From Komagataeibacter melomenusus (lineage in GTDB: Bacteria; Pseudomonadota; Alphaproteobacteria; Acetobacterales; Acetobacteraceae): a stretch of 62,596 nucleotides of DNA. The notes under the pieces are model-generated. The model was not told where the DNA came from, did not search any database, and worked only from the letters and a program-made list of their open reading frames with translations. Shown in pieces: positions 43,808 to 52,210 of this stretch (positions within the stretch are counted from its first letter, which is position 1; each line of letters starts with the position of its first letter). A program made the translations under genes and the position numbers. The DNA is taken from NCBI RefSeq assembly GCF_013155395.1, contig NZ_JABJWC010000019.1, positions 1 through 62,596 on the forward strand, written 5' to 3'.

Positions 43808-46548
43808 CCGCCGGGCAGGACATTACCCGGACAGGCGGCGGCCTGCCGCAACGCCTTGCGCGCGCGCGCGGGCAGGCCCGCCGTGCCCTGTGGGCGGAAC
43901 GCCTGTGGCCGCTCATGCTGCCTGCCGCCAGCACGGCCATGGGGGTGGCCCTGCTGGGGCTGGCGCGCATCCCCCAGCGCCTGCCTGACAGCGTGCATGC
44001 GCTGGCGCTGCTCGGGCTGGCCGGTGCCGTATCATGGCGCACCTGGCGGCTGTGGCAGGCCGTAAGCCCTCCCACCCCAACCGAGACCGACCGCCGCGTG
44101 GAACAGGCCTCCGGCCTGACGGGACAGCCGCTGCGCACCCTGCACGACCGGCCCGCCAATACCGGCACCCCCGCCGTGCATGAACTGTGGCAGCTGCACC
44201 TGCACCGCACGATGGCGGCGCTTGAGCACCTGCGCGGCGGCTGGCCGCATCTGGGCCTGCCCGCCTCAAGGTGGGTGCGCGCCACCCCCATACTGGCCGT
44301 GCTGCTGGCTGGCGGCCTTGTCTGGACCGGCCCCCATGCCGCCAGCCGCATCACGGCTGCTTTCCTGCCTGGCATGGATGATGCCGACACCCCTGTCCCG
44401 CAGGTCAATGCCTGGATCACCCTGCCCGACTACGCGCCCGGCGCCCCGGTCTTTCTTGATGCCACGCATGCCACTGCCACCATTCCCGCAGGGGCCGTGC
44501 TGAGTGTTACGCTGAACGGGCTGGACGGCGCGCCCACCCTGCGCATGCAGGCCAGCCAGTCTGCGCCCGCCATTGGCCCCCACGGCTTTCACGCACTGGG
44601 CAAGGATAGCTGGAGTGCCACCGCCCCCCTTCTGGCCAGCGGCACGCTGCGGCTGCGGGGCCGGGGGCGCACGCTGGCGCAATGGAGCCTGCATGTTACC
44701 CCCAACCCGCCACCGGATGTGGCCTGGGGCCCCAACCCCGGCAGCAGCGAGGGGGAATGGCGCACCCGCCTGCCCTACCACGCAGCCCAGCCCTACGGCA
44801 TTGCCAGCCTGCACGCCGAACTGGTCATGCCCGACAGCCCGAACGACATCGTGCGCGTGCCCCTGCCGCTCAACGGCCAGCCCCGCGCGGCTGATGGCGT
44901 GGCTACGCCCGACCTGTCAGACAACCCATGGGCGGGCGAGGACGTGACCGGCCGCCTTGTGGCCACCAGCCACAGCGGCACCACCGCCACCTCCGCCCCC
45001 GTAAAGCTGCGCATCGGCGCGCGCGCGTTCCATAACCCTGTGGCCAAGGCCATTCTGGACATTCGCAAGCGCCTTGCCCTGCACCGCGAGAACCGGGCGC
45101 AGGCCGCGCGCGAACTCGTGGGGCTGGGGCAGGCCGATACCGTGCTGACCCACCATGTCGGCCTGCTGCTGGCCCTGACCAGCACCGCCGCCCTGCTGGG
45201 CAACGAGGATGCCAGCGATGAGCCCGCCATTGCCCAGGCCACCGCGCGGCTGTGGTTTCTGGCCCTCGATGTGGAGCACAACCGCCGCGATATTGATGAT
45301 GAACAGGCAGATTTTGGCGTAAAGGCCGCGCAGGATGCCGTGCGCCAGCAGCTTGAGCACATGCGCGAGATGGGGCCTAAAGGGCAGGATGCCGAGCAGC
45401 AGGCCGAACTCCAGCACCGCATGCAGGCGCTCAAGGATGCGATCGCGCGCAAGATGCAGGCGCTGGGCCAGCAGGCCATGCGCGAGCATTCCGCCATTCC
45501 CGCCCTGCCGGAAATGACCCTGCAGGGCGAGCAGAATCTGGGCCAGATGATGCAGCAGTTGCAGGATGATGCCGCATCGGGCCGCAATGCCGACGCCATG
45601 CAGAAACTCCAGCAGATGGAGGACATGGCCGACGGCATCCGCAACGCCACCCCGCAGGACATGATGCAACTGGCCCAGCAGATGCAGGCCCGCCAGCAGG
45701 CGCGTGAACTGCGCCGTGACCTGCGCGACCTGGTCACCCGCCAGGCGCAGCTGCTCGACCACGCCCAGTCGCGCCTTGATCAGGACCAGCGCCAGCATGA
45801 ACGCGAGGCCGCCAGCCGCCAGACCGACATGGATGAGGATGAAGGCGACCTCTCATCCATGTCCACCGCCGATCTTTTGCGCCAGCTTGGCATAACGCCC
45901 CAGGGCGGCACCCCGGCCGCGCCGCAGGCAGGCCCGCCCCCTCCACCAAGCCTGACGCCCGAGGCCCGTACCGCCCAGCAGCATGCCGATCGTGCCGTGC
46001 AGCACGCCCTCGCCCGCGCCCTGCATGAACTCCAGCGCGAATTCAGGCAGGCAATGGGCAAGGACATGCCCGCCCTCGACAAGGCCCAGACCGACATGAA
46101 GGCGGTGCGCGCGGCCCTTGGCGCAGGCAAGGACCCTGAGGCCGCGGCAGCGGAGAAAAAAGTGCTGGCCGACCTGCAGCAGGGCAACCAGCAGATGCGC
46201 CAGTCCATGCGCAGCCAGAGCAGCAGGGGCACCATAAGCGTGCTGCTGCCCATGCTGTCTGATGATGGCAAGGGCAAGGGCGCCCACGGCAGTGGCGGCA
46301 ACCAGTCCGGCGACCCCGATGATGAGGATGACGAACAGCAGCAGGCCGGTGACAAGGGCGATCGTGACCCGCTTGGCCGCAAGAGCGGCGGCACCCATGC
46401 CGGGATGGATAACGACACCCACCTGCCCGACAATGCCAGCCGGGAACGCGCGCGCGAGATCGAGCAGGAACTGCGCCGCCGCGATGCCGACCGCACGCGC
46501 CCGCCAGAGGAACTCGAATATCTCGACCGCCTGCTCCGCCCGTTCTGA
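43804..46548 (+). CDS. TIGR02302/DUF4175 family membrane protein
   Basis: A 914-residue protein of unknown function restricted mainly to alphaproteobacteria. Two or three helices lie within the first 200 residues, followed by a beta-rich domain to about 410. Then come a long helical region very rich in Gln, Met and Ala (MQQLQDDAASGRNADAMQ, AQQMQARQQARELRRDL) and an acidic, charged tail (DPDDEDDEQQQAGDKGDRD). The C-terminus is RPPEELEYLDRLLRPF. It is translationally coupled to lysA. A cell-envelope role is often supposed; nothing in the sequence proves one. Confidence 0.75.
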   Translation: MTAGQDITRTGGGLPQRLARARGQARRALWAERLWPLMLPAASTAMGVALLGLARIPQRLPDSVHALALLGLAGAVSWRTWRLWQAVSPPTPTETDRRVEQASGLTGQPLRTLHDRPANTGTPAVHELWQLHLHRTMAALEHLRGGWPHLGLPASRWVRATPILAVLLAGGLVWTGPHAASRITAAFLPGMDDADTPVPQVNAWITLPDYAPGAPVFLDATHATATIPAGAVLSVTLNGLDGAPTLRMQASQSAPAIGPHGFHALGKDSWSATAPLLASGTLRLRGRGRTLAQWSLHVTPNPPPDVAWGPNPGSSEGEWRTRLPYHAAQPYGIASLHAELVMPDSPNDIVRVPLPLNGQPRAADGVATPDLSDNPWAGEDVTGRLVATSHSGTTATSAPVKLRIGARAFHNPVAKAILDIRKRLALHRENRAQAARELVGLGQADTVLTHHVGLLLALTSTAALLGNEDASDEPAIAQATARLWFLALDVEHNRRDIDDEQADFGVKAAQDAVRQQLEHMREMGPKGQDAEQQAELQHRMQALKDAIARKMQALGQQAMREHSAIPALPEMTLQGEQNLGQMMQQLQDDAASGRNADAMQKLQQMEDMADGIRNATPQDMMQLAQQMQARQQARELRRDLRDLVTRQAQLLDHAQSRLDQDQRQHEREAASRQTDMDEDEGDLSSMSTADLLRQLGITPQGGTPAAPQAGPPPPPSLTPEARTAQQHADRAVQHALARALHELQREFRQAMGKDMPALDKAQTDMKAVRAALGAGKDPEAAAAEKKVLADLQQGNQQMRQSMRSQSSRGTISVLLPMLSDDGKGKGAHGSGGNQSGDPDDEDDEQQQAGDKGDRDPLGRKSGGTHAGMDNDTHLPDNASRERAREIEQELRRRDADRTRPPEELEYLDRLLRPF

Positions 46549-46580
46549 GAAACTGTTTGAAAACACCTCACCGATAAAAA

Positions 46581-46663
46581 ATGACGAAAGTTTTCGGGCG
46601 CCGCCTTTTTCAAAAAGGCGGCGTTCTCAGAAGCTTTTTGAAAAGCTTCACCAAAAACTTTCG
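46581..46663. repeat. Intergenic hairpin repeat, copy 2
   Basis: The best-preserved copy. A first hairpin (CGCCGCC-TTTTT / AAAAA-GGCGGCG, 46599-46623) is followed by a perfect 18-base palindrome AAGCTTTT-TG-AAAAGCTT at 46631-46648 and the tail CACCAAAAACTTTCG. It separates two convergent genes and can terminate both. Shared in order and orientation with the elements at about 14.5 and 55.6 kb. Confidence 0.8.
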
Positions 46664-46679
46664 TCCGTTTTCTATGGCT

Positions 46680-49301
46680 TCAGGCGTTGCCTGCGTCGCT
46701 GCCCCGCACCGGTATGGCCTGTGTCACCGGGGCCGTGGCGAGGTCGATCGCATCATAGGAAGGTGTGCGGCCTGCCATCTCCGCATCATCGCCAGGCAGA
46801 AGCTGGGCATCGGGCAGTTCGCCCTTGGCGCGGGCCTGTATCAGGCGCTCAAGATTTTCACCGATACGGGGATAATCCTCGACCAGCTTGCGGAAGTCGC
46901 GCGCGCTCATGGTCATGAAATGCCCGAACTGCAATGACCGGCTGGTTGCCGCCACGCGGCCCTCCTTCAGGGCTTCCTCGCCACCAAGCACGGCGCCTGC
47001 CCCAAAGCGCACGTCATGCTTGGGGTAATGGGTCTCGGCCAGGCCCGCGCTGATGAAATAGACCGTGCGCACCTTCTGCCCCTTGCGGTACAGCCGCTCA
47101 CCAGGCGTGGAAAAATGGATCGACATCTTCATCGCGATGTCATGCAACACGCCATCGGCCACCCCCTCAAAGAGGGGGAAATTGTGGATACGGCTTTCAA
47201 TACCCGCGCGGATGTTGAATTTCAGCCGGAAATCAAGCTGCTCGCGGCGGTGTTCCACATCGCGGTGCAGTTCGCGGTGCAGTTCCTCGCTCAGCAGCGA
47301 TTCCGACATCAGGGTGTCGTATTTTTCTTCTTCCAGCCTGAGCGCGATCTGGCGCAGCATCCGGTTTTCCAGCGCCTCGGAATAGCCGTGATAATGCAGC
47401 CGCAGGGTCTGGAGCGCTTCATCAAGCAGCTTGCACTGCCGGCCAAGCACCTCGCCCACGATCTCGCTGATGCGCACGCCAAGCGTGGGCTCCATGCGCT
47501 GGCGCATGAAGCGCGTGAGCGACAGCGAGACGAAATAGCCGATCATCAGCATCTCGAAACGCTCCATCATGCAGTACATGAGGGGAGTGTCGAAATTGAA
47601 GCGATGATGGATGAACTGCGCTATGCGAAAACGCAGCGAAGGCCGCAGCCTGCGCCGCAGGGCACGCACATAGCCAAACCGGCCTTCAAGGCGCGCGCCA
47701 TCGACCATGGCCTCGGCCGAGCGCAGCAGCGTTTCCATTACCCGGCGCGACAGGCCCTGGATGCGGAACAGGTCGAGCAGGATGGAGCGTTCGCGATTGG
47801 CGATCACGATCAGGGCAAGCGTCACGCGCTGGCGGTCGCCAAGGGCCGTGTCAAACGTATTGGCCTGTTCCTCCGAATGGACGCGCCGGTCGAGCACATC
47901 GACCACCGTGCTGGTCACGTTGGGGGAAAAGCCGAGTTCGCCCGCCACGTCGCGCGTCTGGTCACGTACTTCGCCAAGGCCAATGGCCAGGATCTGGTGG
48001 CGCAGCGCCTGATCGATCAGTGGCAACTGGTCAAGCTTGAGGAACAGCACGAGGTAGCGCAGCGACAGCCCGTTGACGAACAGCGTGATCAGCACGAACC
48101 CCGTGGCGATGATGCCGATGAAATGCGCGATGCTGCTCGAGACATGCTCGTTTTCCGTCACGGCCAGCGCCAGTGCCAGCGTAATGGCCCCGCGCAGCCC
48201 GCCCCAGACCATCGTGACCTTGAACGGCGTGGGCACCGGCGGCGAGAGCTTGGTAGCAGCTAGCACCGGCAGCATGCCGAACACCACCGCCCCGCGCGCG
48301 AGCAGTCCGGCACCGGCAGCCACAAGGATCAGCACGCAGTCCCACTTCGTCATGCCCACCAGCAGGCGCGGCACGAGCATCGACGCCAGCACGAACACCA
48401 GCGACCCCGCCCAGAACACAAGCTGCTGCCACAACTCGTTGAGGAAGCGCCAGGTCTGGGGCCGAAAGGTGGACGGACCATAGATGGAAATGGTCAGCCC
48501 CGAGGCAGCCGTGGCCACCACGCCGGAAAAACCAAGGAATTCATCGCACACGATATAGGACAGGTAGGGCAGCGCCACCGTCAGCGTCACCTCGGCCGCC
48601 GGTGCCGCGCCAAGGGCCGGGATCATCATGAGCACCAGCCGCCCGAACAGCACGCCAATGATGAGCGCACCAATGAACGAGACCAGAAACTCCAGCACCG
48701 CCCCGCCCAGCATGATCTTGTGGTGCGAGGTAATCGAGCCGAGCAGGATGGTGAAGATGGAAATGGCCGCTGCGTCATTGAGCAGCGCCTCGCCCTCCAC
48801 CAGGCGGGTCAGGCGGCTTGCGGCCCCGATTTCCTTGAAGATGCCCGCCACCGCCGACGGGTCGGTCGTGGCCACAATGGAGCCAAGCAGCAGGCACACA
48901 GCAAGCGGCATGCCCGCCAGCGGATAGAGCGCGAAACCGATGGCGGCGGTGGAAACCGCAACCGCGACCACGGCCAGCAGCAGCACGGTGGCGGTTTCAT
49001 GCGCGAGCCTGCGCACGTCAATGCCCAGCGCGCCCTGAAACACCAGTATGGGCAGGAAGATGAGCAGGAACGCTTCGCTGTTAAGCGGGAAGTCCAGCAG
49101 CGTTTCCGCAGCGCCATTGAATATTTCCAGATGGCTGTTGCGCAGCACCAGATCGGCCGCACCACCGATCACGATGCCCACGATGGCCAGCAGAACGGTT
49201 TCGGACAGTTCGAGGCGGCGGGCAAGCGGCTGGACCGCGCTGACCACGACAAGCAGCACGGCAATCGCCATCAAGATTGCTGCCAGACCCGCTATCTCCA
49301 T
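46680..49301 (-). CDS. CPA1-type Na+(K+)/H+ antiporter with cyclic-nucleotide-binding domain
   Basis: An 873-residue fusion. About 410 residues form a monovalent-cation/proton antiporter with twelve or so helices; the ion-binding motif is GEALLNDAAAIS, preceded by VATTDPSAVAGIFKE, and WGGLRGAITLALAL follows. A long cytosolic helical region comes next, then a cyclic-nucleotide-binding fold near residues 715-830 (FPLFEGVADGVLHDIA, PGERLYRKGQKVRTVYFI). The layout recalls the plant SOS1 exchanger. The Arg-containing phosphate cassette is not well preserved (FGAGAVLGGEEAL), so nucleotide binding is uncertain. Probably pH or salt homeostasis. Confidence 0.82.
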   Translation of the reverse strand: MEIAGLAAILMAIAVLLVVVSAVQPLARRLELSETVLLAIVGIVIGGAADLVLRNSHLEIFNGAAETLLDFPLNSEAFLLIFLPILVFQGALGIDVRRLAHETATVLLLAVVAVAVSTAAIGFALYPLAGMPLAVCLLLGSIVATTDPSAVAGIFKEIGAASRLTRLVEGEALLNDAAAISIFTILLGSITSHHKIMLGGAVLEFLVSFIGALIIGVLFGRLVLMMIPALGAAPAAEVTLTVALPYLSYIVCDEFLGFSGVVATAASGLTISIYGPSTFRPQTWRFLNELWQQLVFWAGSLVFVLASMLVPRLLVGMTKWDCVLILVAAGAGLLARGAVVFGMLPVLAATKLSPPVPTPFKVTMVWGGLRGAITLALALAVTENEHVSSSIAHFIGIIATGFVLITLFVNGLSLRYLVLFLKLDQLPLIDQALRHQILAIGLGEVRDQTRDVAGELGFSPNVTSTVVDVLDRRVHSEEQANTFDTALGDRQRVTLALIVIANRERSILLDLFRIQGLSRRVMETLLRSAEAMVDGARLEGRFGYVRALRRRLRPSLRFRIAQFIHHRFNFDTPLMYCMMERFEMLMIGYFVSLSLTRFMRQRMEPTLGVRISEIVGEVLGRQCKLLDEALQTLRLHYHGYSEALENRMLRQIALRLEEEKYDTLMSESLLSEELHRELHRDVEHRREQLDFRLKFNIRAGIESRIHNFPLFEGVADGVLHDIAMKMSIHFSTPGERLYRKGQKVRTVYFISAGLAETHYPKHDVRFGAGAVLGGEEALKEGRVAATSRSLQFGHFMTMSARDFRKLVEDYPRIGENLERLIQARAKGELPDAQLLPGDDAEMAGRTPSYDAIDLATAPVTQAIPVRGSDAGNA

Positions 49302-49526
49302 TCAAAATCCCCGCCTTCCGGCCACATCAATATATATAGGCCAACCCTAGTGACCGACCATGAACAGATTATGTCCGTTGCGTATCGGCGCTACAGAATC
49401 CGGCGTTATAAACCCACTATCTGGCCGTAAAAGATGTTCCTTCAAGGACCAGAAACGTCAGTATCAATAATGCCACAGAAGCGTTGCATGAACAACACAG
49501 CGCCGATCACATTATGTTCCACTTTT

Positions 49527-50150
49527 TCACAGCGGCCGTTCCGCGCGGGTCGCGGCAAGCCAGGCCTTTACCTGCCCTGCCGGGTCGGGCATGCGGATGA
49601 AATCCGATACCGCCGAGACACAGTCCGCCCCTGCCGCAATGCACGAAGGCGCGCGCTCGAGCGTGATGCCGCCAATCGCCACCAGCGGCAGGTCGCCGAT
49701 GCGCTGCTTCCACATGGTCAGCTTGTCAGTGCCCTGCGGCCCCCACGGCATTTTTTTCAGCCTGGTGGGCCAGACCGGGCCAAGGGCCACGTAATCGGGG
49801 CTGACGGAAAGCGCGCGCTCGAGTTCCGCCTCGCTATGGGTGCTGACGCCAAGCCTGATCCCGGCGGCACGGATGGCGGGCAGGTCCGCCGTATCAAGGT
49901 CTTCCTGCCCCAGATGGATGTAATCCACCCCCTCCCCGATCGCGATGCGCCAGTAATCATTGAGCACGAGGCACACGCCATGCTGCCGCGCCTGCGCGAT
50001 GCCTGCACGAATCTCGCGCAGCAGGGCATCTGGCGCCAGGTCCTTGAGGCGCAGCTGGATCAGCCTGGCGCCCGCCTGCCCCAACTCGCCAACCCAGCGG
50101 GCTTCATCAACAACCGGATAGATGCGCGAGGGGAGCGGTGCGTGGCTCAT
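49527..50150 (-). CDS. thiE: Thiamine phosphate synthase
   Basis: A TIM-barrel enzyme of 207 residues that joins the thiazole and pyrimidine phosphates. [52 protein letters not shown] and AIGGITLE follow the family pattern. The ATG overlaps the thiG stop (ATGA). It is the last gene of thiO-thiS-thiG-thiE. Confidence 0.93.
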   Translation of the reverse strand: MSHAPLPSRIYPVVDEARWVGELGQAGARLIQLRLKDLAPDALLREIRAGIAQARQHGVCLVLNDYWRIAIGEGVDYIHLGQEDLDTADLPAIRAAGIRLGVSTHSEAELERALSVSPDYVALGPVWPTRLKKMPWGPQGTDKLTMWKQRIGDLPLVAIGGITLERAPSCIAAGADCVSAVSDFIRMPDPAGQVKAWLAATRAERPL

Positions 50151-50917
50151 AGGACGGCCTGCCCGATAACGGGGGTGGAGGGCACGGCCATGTCGCGTTC
50201 TTCCATCGGGTCGGCAATATAGGCCATGCGCCCGGCCTCGACCGCCATGGCGAAGGCGCGCGCCATTTCAGCCGGATCGCCCGCCTTGGCCACCGCCGTG
50301 TTGATCAGCACCGCGTCATAGCCCAGTTCCATGGCCTGTGCGGCATGCGAGGGCACGCCTATGCCCGCATCGACCACCATCGGCACATCGGGGAAGTGCG
50401 CGCGCAGTGCGCGCAGGCCAAACAGGTTGTTCAGCCCCTTGCCCGAGCCGATCGGCGCGCCCCAGGGCATCAGCACCTCGCAGCCCGCGCGCAGCAGGCG
50501 CTCGGCGCCCACCAGGTCCTCGGTCATGTAGGGAAAGACCCTGAAGCCGTCCTCGGTCAGGATGCGCGCGGCCTCGACAAGGGCGAACATGTCGGGCTGG
50601 AGGGTGTCGGATTCGCCAATCACTTCAAGCTTGATCCAGTCGGTGCCGAACACCTCGCGCGCCATCTGCGCCGTGGTCACGGCCTCGCGCACGGTGTGGC
50701 AGCCTGCCGTGTTGGGCAGCACGGGCACGTCAAGCCCGCGAATCAGTTCCCAGAACGCCTGGCCCGCGCGCGCGCCTGCCGCCTCGCGCCGCAGCGAGAC
50801 GGTCACCACCCCCGCCCCGGCCCGGCGCACGGCATCGGCCAGGATCTCAGGCGAGGGATACTGCGCCGTGCCCAGCATCAGGCGCGATGACAGTTCGGTG
50901 CCATAGAAAAGGGTCAT
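50147..50917 (-). CDS. thiG: Thiazole synthase
   Basis: A 256-residue TIM-barrel enzyme that builds the thiamine thiazole from deoxyxylulose phosphate, dehydroglycine and ThiS-thiocarboxylate. [26 protein letters not shown] with the Schiff-base Lys, [15 protein letters not shown] and [19 protein letters not shown] are diagnostic. It starts five bases after thiS. Confidence 0.95.
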   Translation of the reverse strand: MTLFYGTELSSRLMLGTAQYPSPEILADAVRRAGAGVVTVSLRREAAGARAGQAFWELIRGLDVPVLPNTAGCHTVREAVTTAQMAREVFGTDWIKLEVIGESDTLQPDMFALVEAARILTEDGFRVFPYMTEDLVGAERLLRAGCEVLMPWGAPIGSGKGLNNLFGLRALRAHFPDVPMVVDAGIGVPSHAAQAMELGYDAVLINTAVAKAGDPAEMARAFAMAVEAGRMAYIADPMEERDMAVPSTPVIGQAVL

Positions 50918-50922
50918 TGCGG

Positions 50923-51123
50923 TTATCCTCCCTGCATGGGGGCCAGAATTTCCACCTGCGCGCCCTCGTGCAGCGCATGGGCCGGGCGCTGGCGGGCCGC
51001 GACAAAGCAGCCATCCACCGCCGTGGCGATGCGGGTGGTGGCGTCATAGCCCATCTCGTCAAGCAGGGCGCTCAGGGTTGTGGCCTGCACGTCATGGCGT
51101 TCGCCGTTTACCTGTATCTGCAT
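50923..51123 (-). CDS. thiS: Sulfur carrier protein ThiS
   Basis: A 66-residue ubiquitin-like carrier ending in the required Gly-Gly (ILAPMQGG), which is thiocarboxylated to deliver sulfur to ThiG. The start [11 protein letters not shown] is standard. It sits between thiO and thiG in the operon. Confidence 0.93.
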   Translation of the reverse strand: MQIQVNGERHDVQATTLSALLDEMGYDATTRIATAVDGCFVAARQRPAHALHEGAQVEILAPMQGG

Positions 51124-51146
51124 GGAACGCTCCTAATAAGGGCTGC

Positions 51147-52142
51147 TCACGCCGCGCCGAACACGATATCGGCCGCCTCCGCCGCCCGCACGGGCGAGAG
51201 CAGGAAGCCGTGGCGATACATGCCGTTGATATGGATGAGCCGCCCCTCATGATGCACCGCAGGCATGTTGTCAGGATAGGAGGGGCGCAGGCCGGTGCCG
51301 GTTTCAAGGATCTCGGCCTCGCCAAAGGCGGGGTGCAGGGCATAGACCGCACCCAGCATTTCCACCATCGAGCGCAGCGTCATGGGGCCTGCATTCTCGC
51401 TCTCGATCATGGTGGCGCCGACCATGTACACATGGTTCGCACGCGGCACAATGTAAATGGGTATGCGCGGATGCAGCATGCGCACCGGGCGGCGCAGCGT
51501 GACATCGGGACAGCGCAGCAGCAGCATCTCGCCGCGCACGCCGCGCATGTCGCTCAACTGGTCGCGGGCGGCAATGCCGGTGCAGTCCACCACCCAGTCA
51601 AAGCCCGCGGGGTGTTCATCAACCGGCACGTTGAAACGGATCTCACCACCCAGTTCGACCACGCGGGCGGCAAGGGCGGCCAGTGCATCACGCGGGTTGA
51701 CGTGGCCCTCCCCCGTGAAGAACAGCGCGCGCGAGAAGCGATCGGCCAGGTCCGGCTCAAGCTGCGCGATCTCGGCCTCGCCAATGGTCTCGTAATGCGA
51801 GGTGCGCCGACCAAAGCGCATGATCTCGCGCACGTCACGCGCAGGTGCGAGCACCAGCGTGCCATTGCGGTCCACGCCGGGCACGTGCGCATCCCACCAG
51901 TCGAGCGAGGCAAGGGACTGGGCAGTGACCTCCGGCGTTGCGGATTCGGCCTCGCACCACGGCGCCAGCATGCCGCCTGCCTTCCATGATGCGCCCCAGC
52001 CCACGCGCGGCCCACATTCATGCACCACCACCCGCGCCCCCCGCTCGGCCAGGGTTACTGCCGCCGTCAGCCCCGAAACCCCGGCACCACGCACCAGAAC
52101 GCGCGGACCCGACCCGTGGGGGAATGCCGTTGGTGCTGTCAT
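51147..52142 (-). CDS. thiO: Glycine oxidase ThiO
   Basis: An FAD amine oxidase of 331 residues that converts glycine to dehydroglycine for thiazole synthesis. The Rossmann motif VLVRGAGVSGLTAAVTLAERG, DWVVDCTGIAAR and the C-terminal NGMYRHGFLLSPVRA are typical of the DAO family. It starts the thi operon. The 68 bases to glmS contain no THI-box (no CTGAGA or ACCCTTTGAACC-like core), so no TPP riboswitch is seen here. Confidence 0.9.
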   Translation of the reverse strand: MTAPTAFPHGSGPRVLVRGAGVSGLTAAVTLAERGARVVVHECGPRVGWGASWKAGGMLAPWCEAESATPEVTAQSLASLDWWDAHVPGVDRNGTLVLAPARDVREIMRFGRRTSHYETIGEAEIAQLEPDLADRFSRALFFTGEGHVNPRDALAALAARVVELGGEIRFNVPVDEHPAGFDWVVDCTGIAARDQLSDMRGVRGEMLLLRCPDVTLRRPVRMLHPRIPIYIVPRANHVYMVGATMIESENAGPMTLRSMVEMLGAVYALHPAFGEAEILETGTGLRPSYPDNMPAVHHEGRLIHINGMYRHGFLLSPVRAAEAADIVFGAA

Positions 52143-52210
52143 GTGCCTGCCGTGCCCCTGTGCCTGTTCAGTCCTGCTGGCGGCGAGTGTGCCAGCGTGC
52201 CTGCGCGTGT

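Noticed and set aside
52143-52210. Possible TPP riboswitch ahead of thiO
   Set aside because: The gap is too short and lacks the conserved THI-box core sequences.
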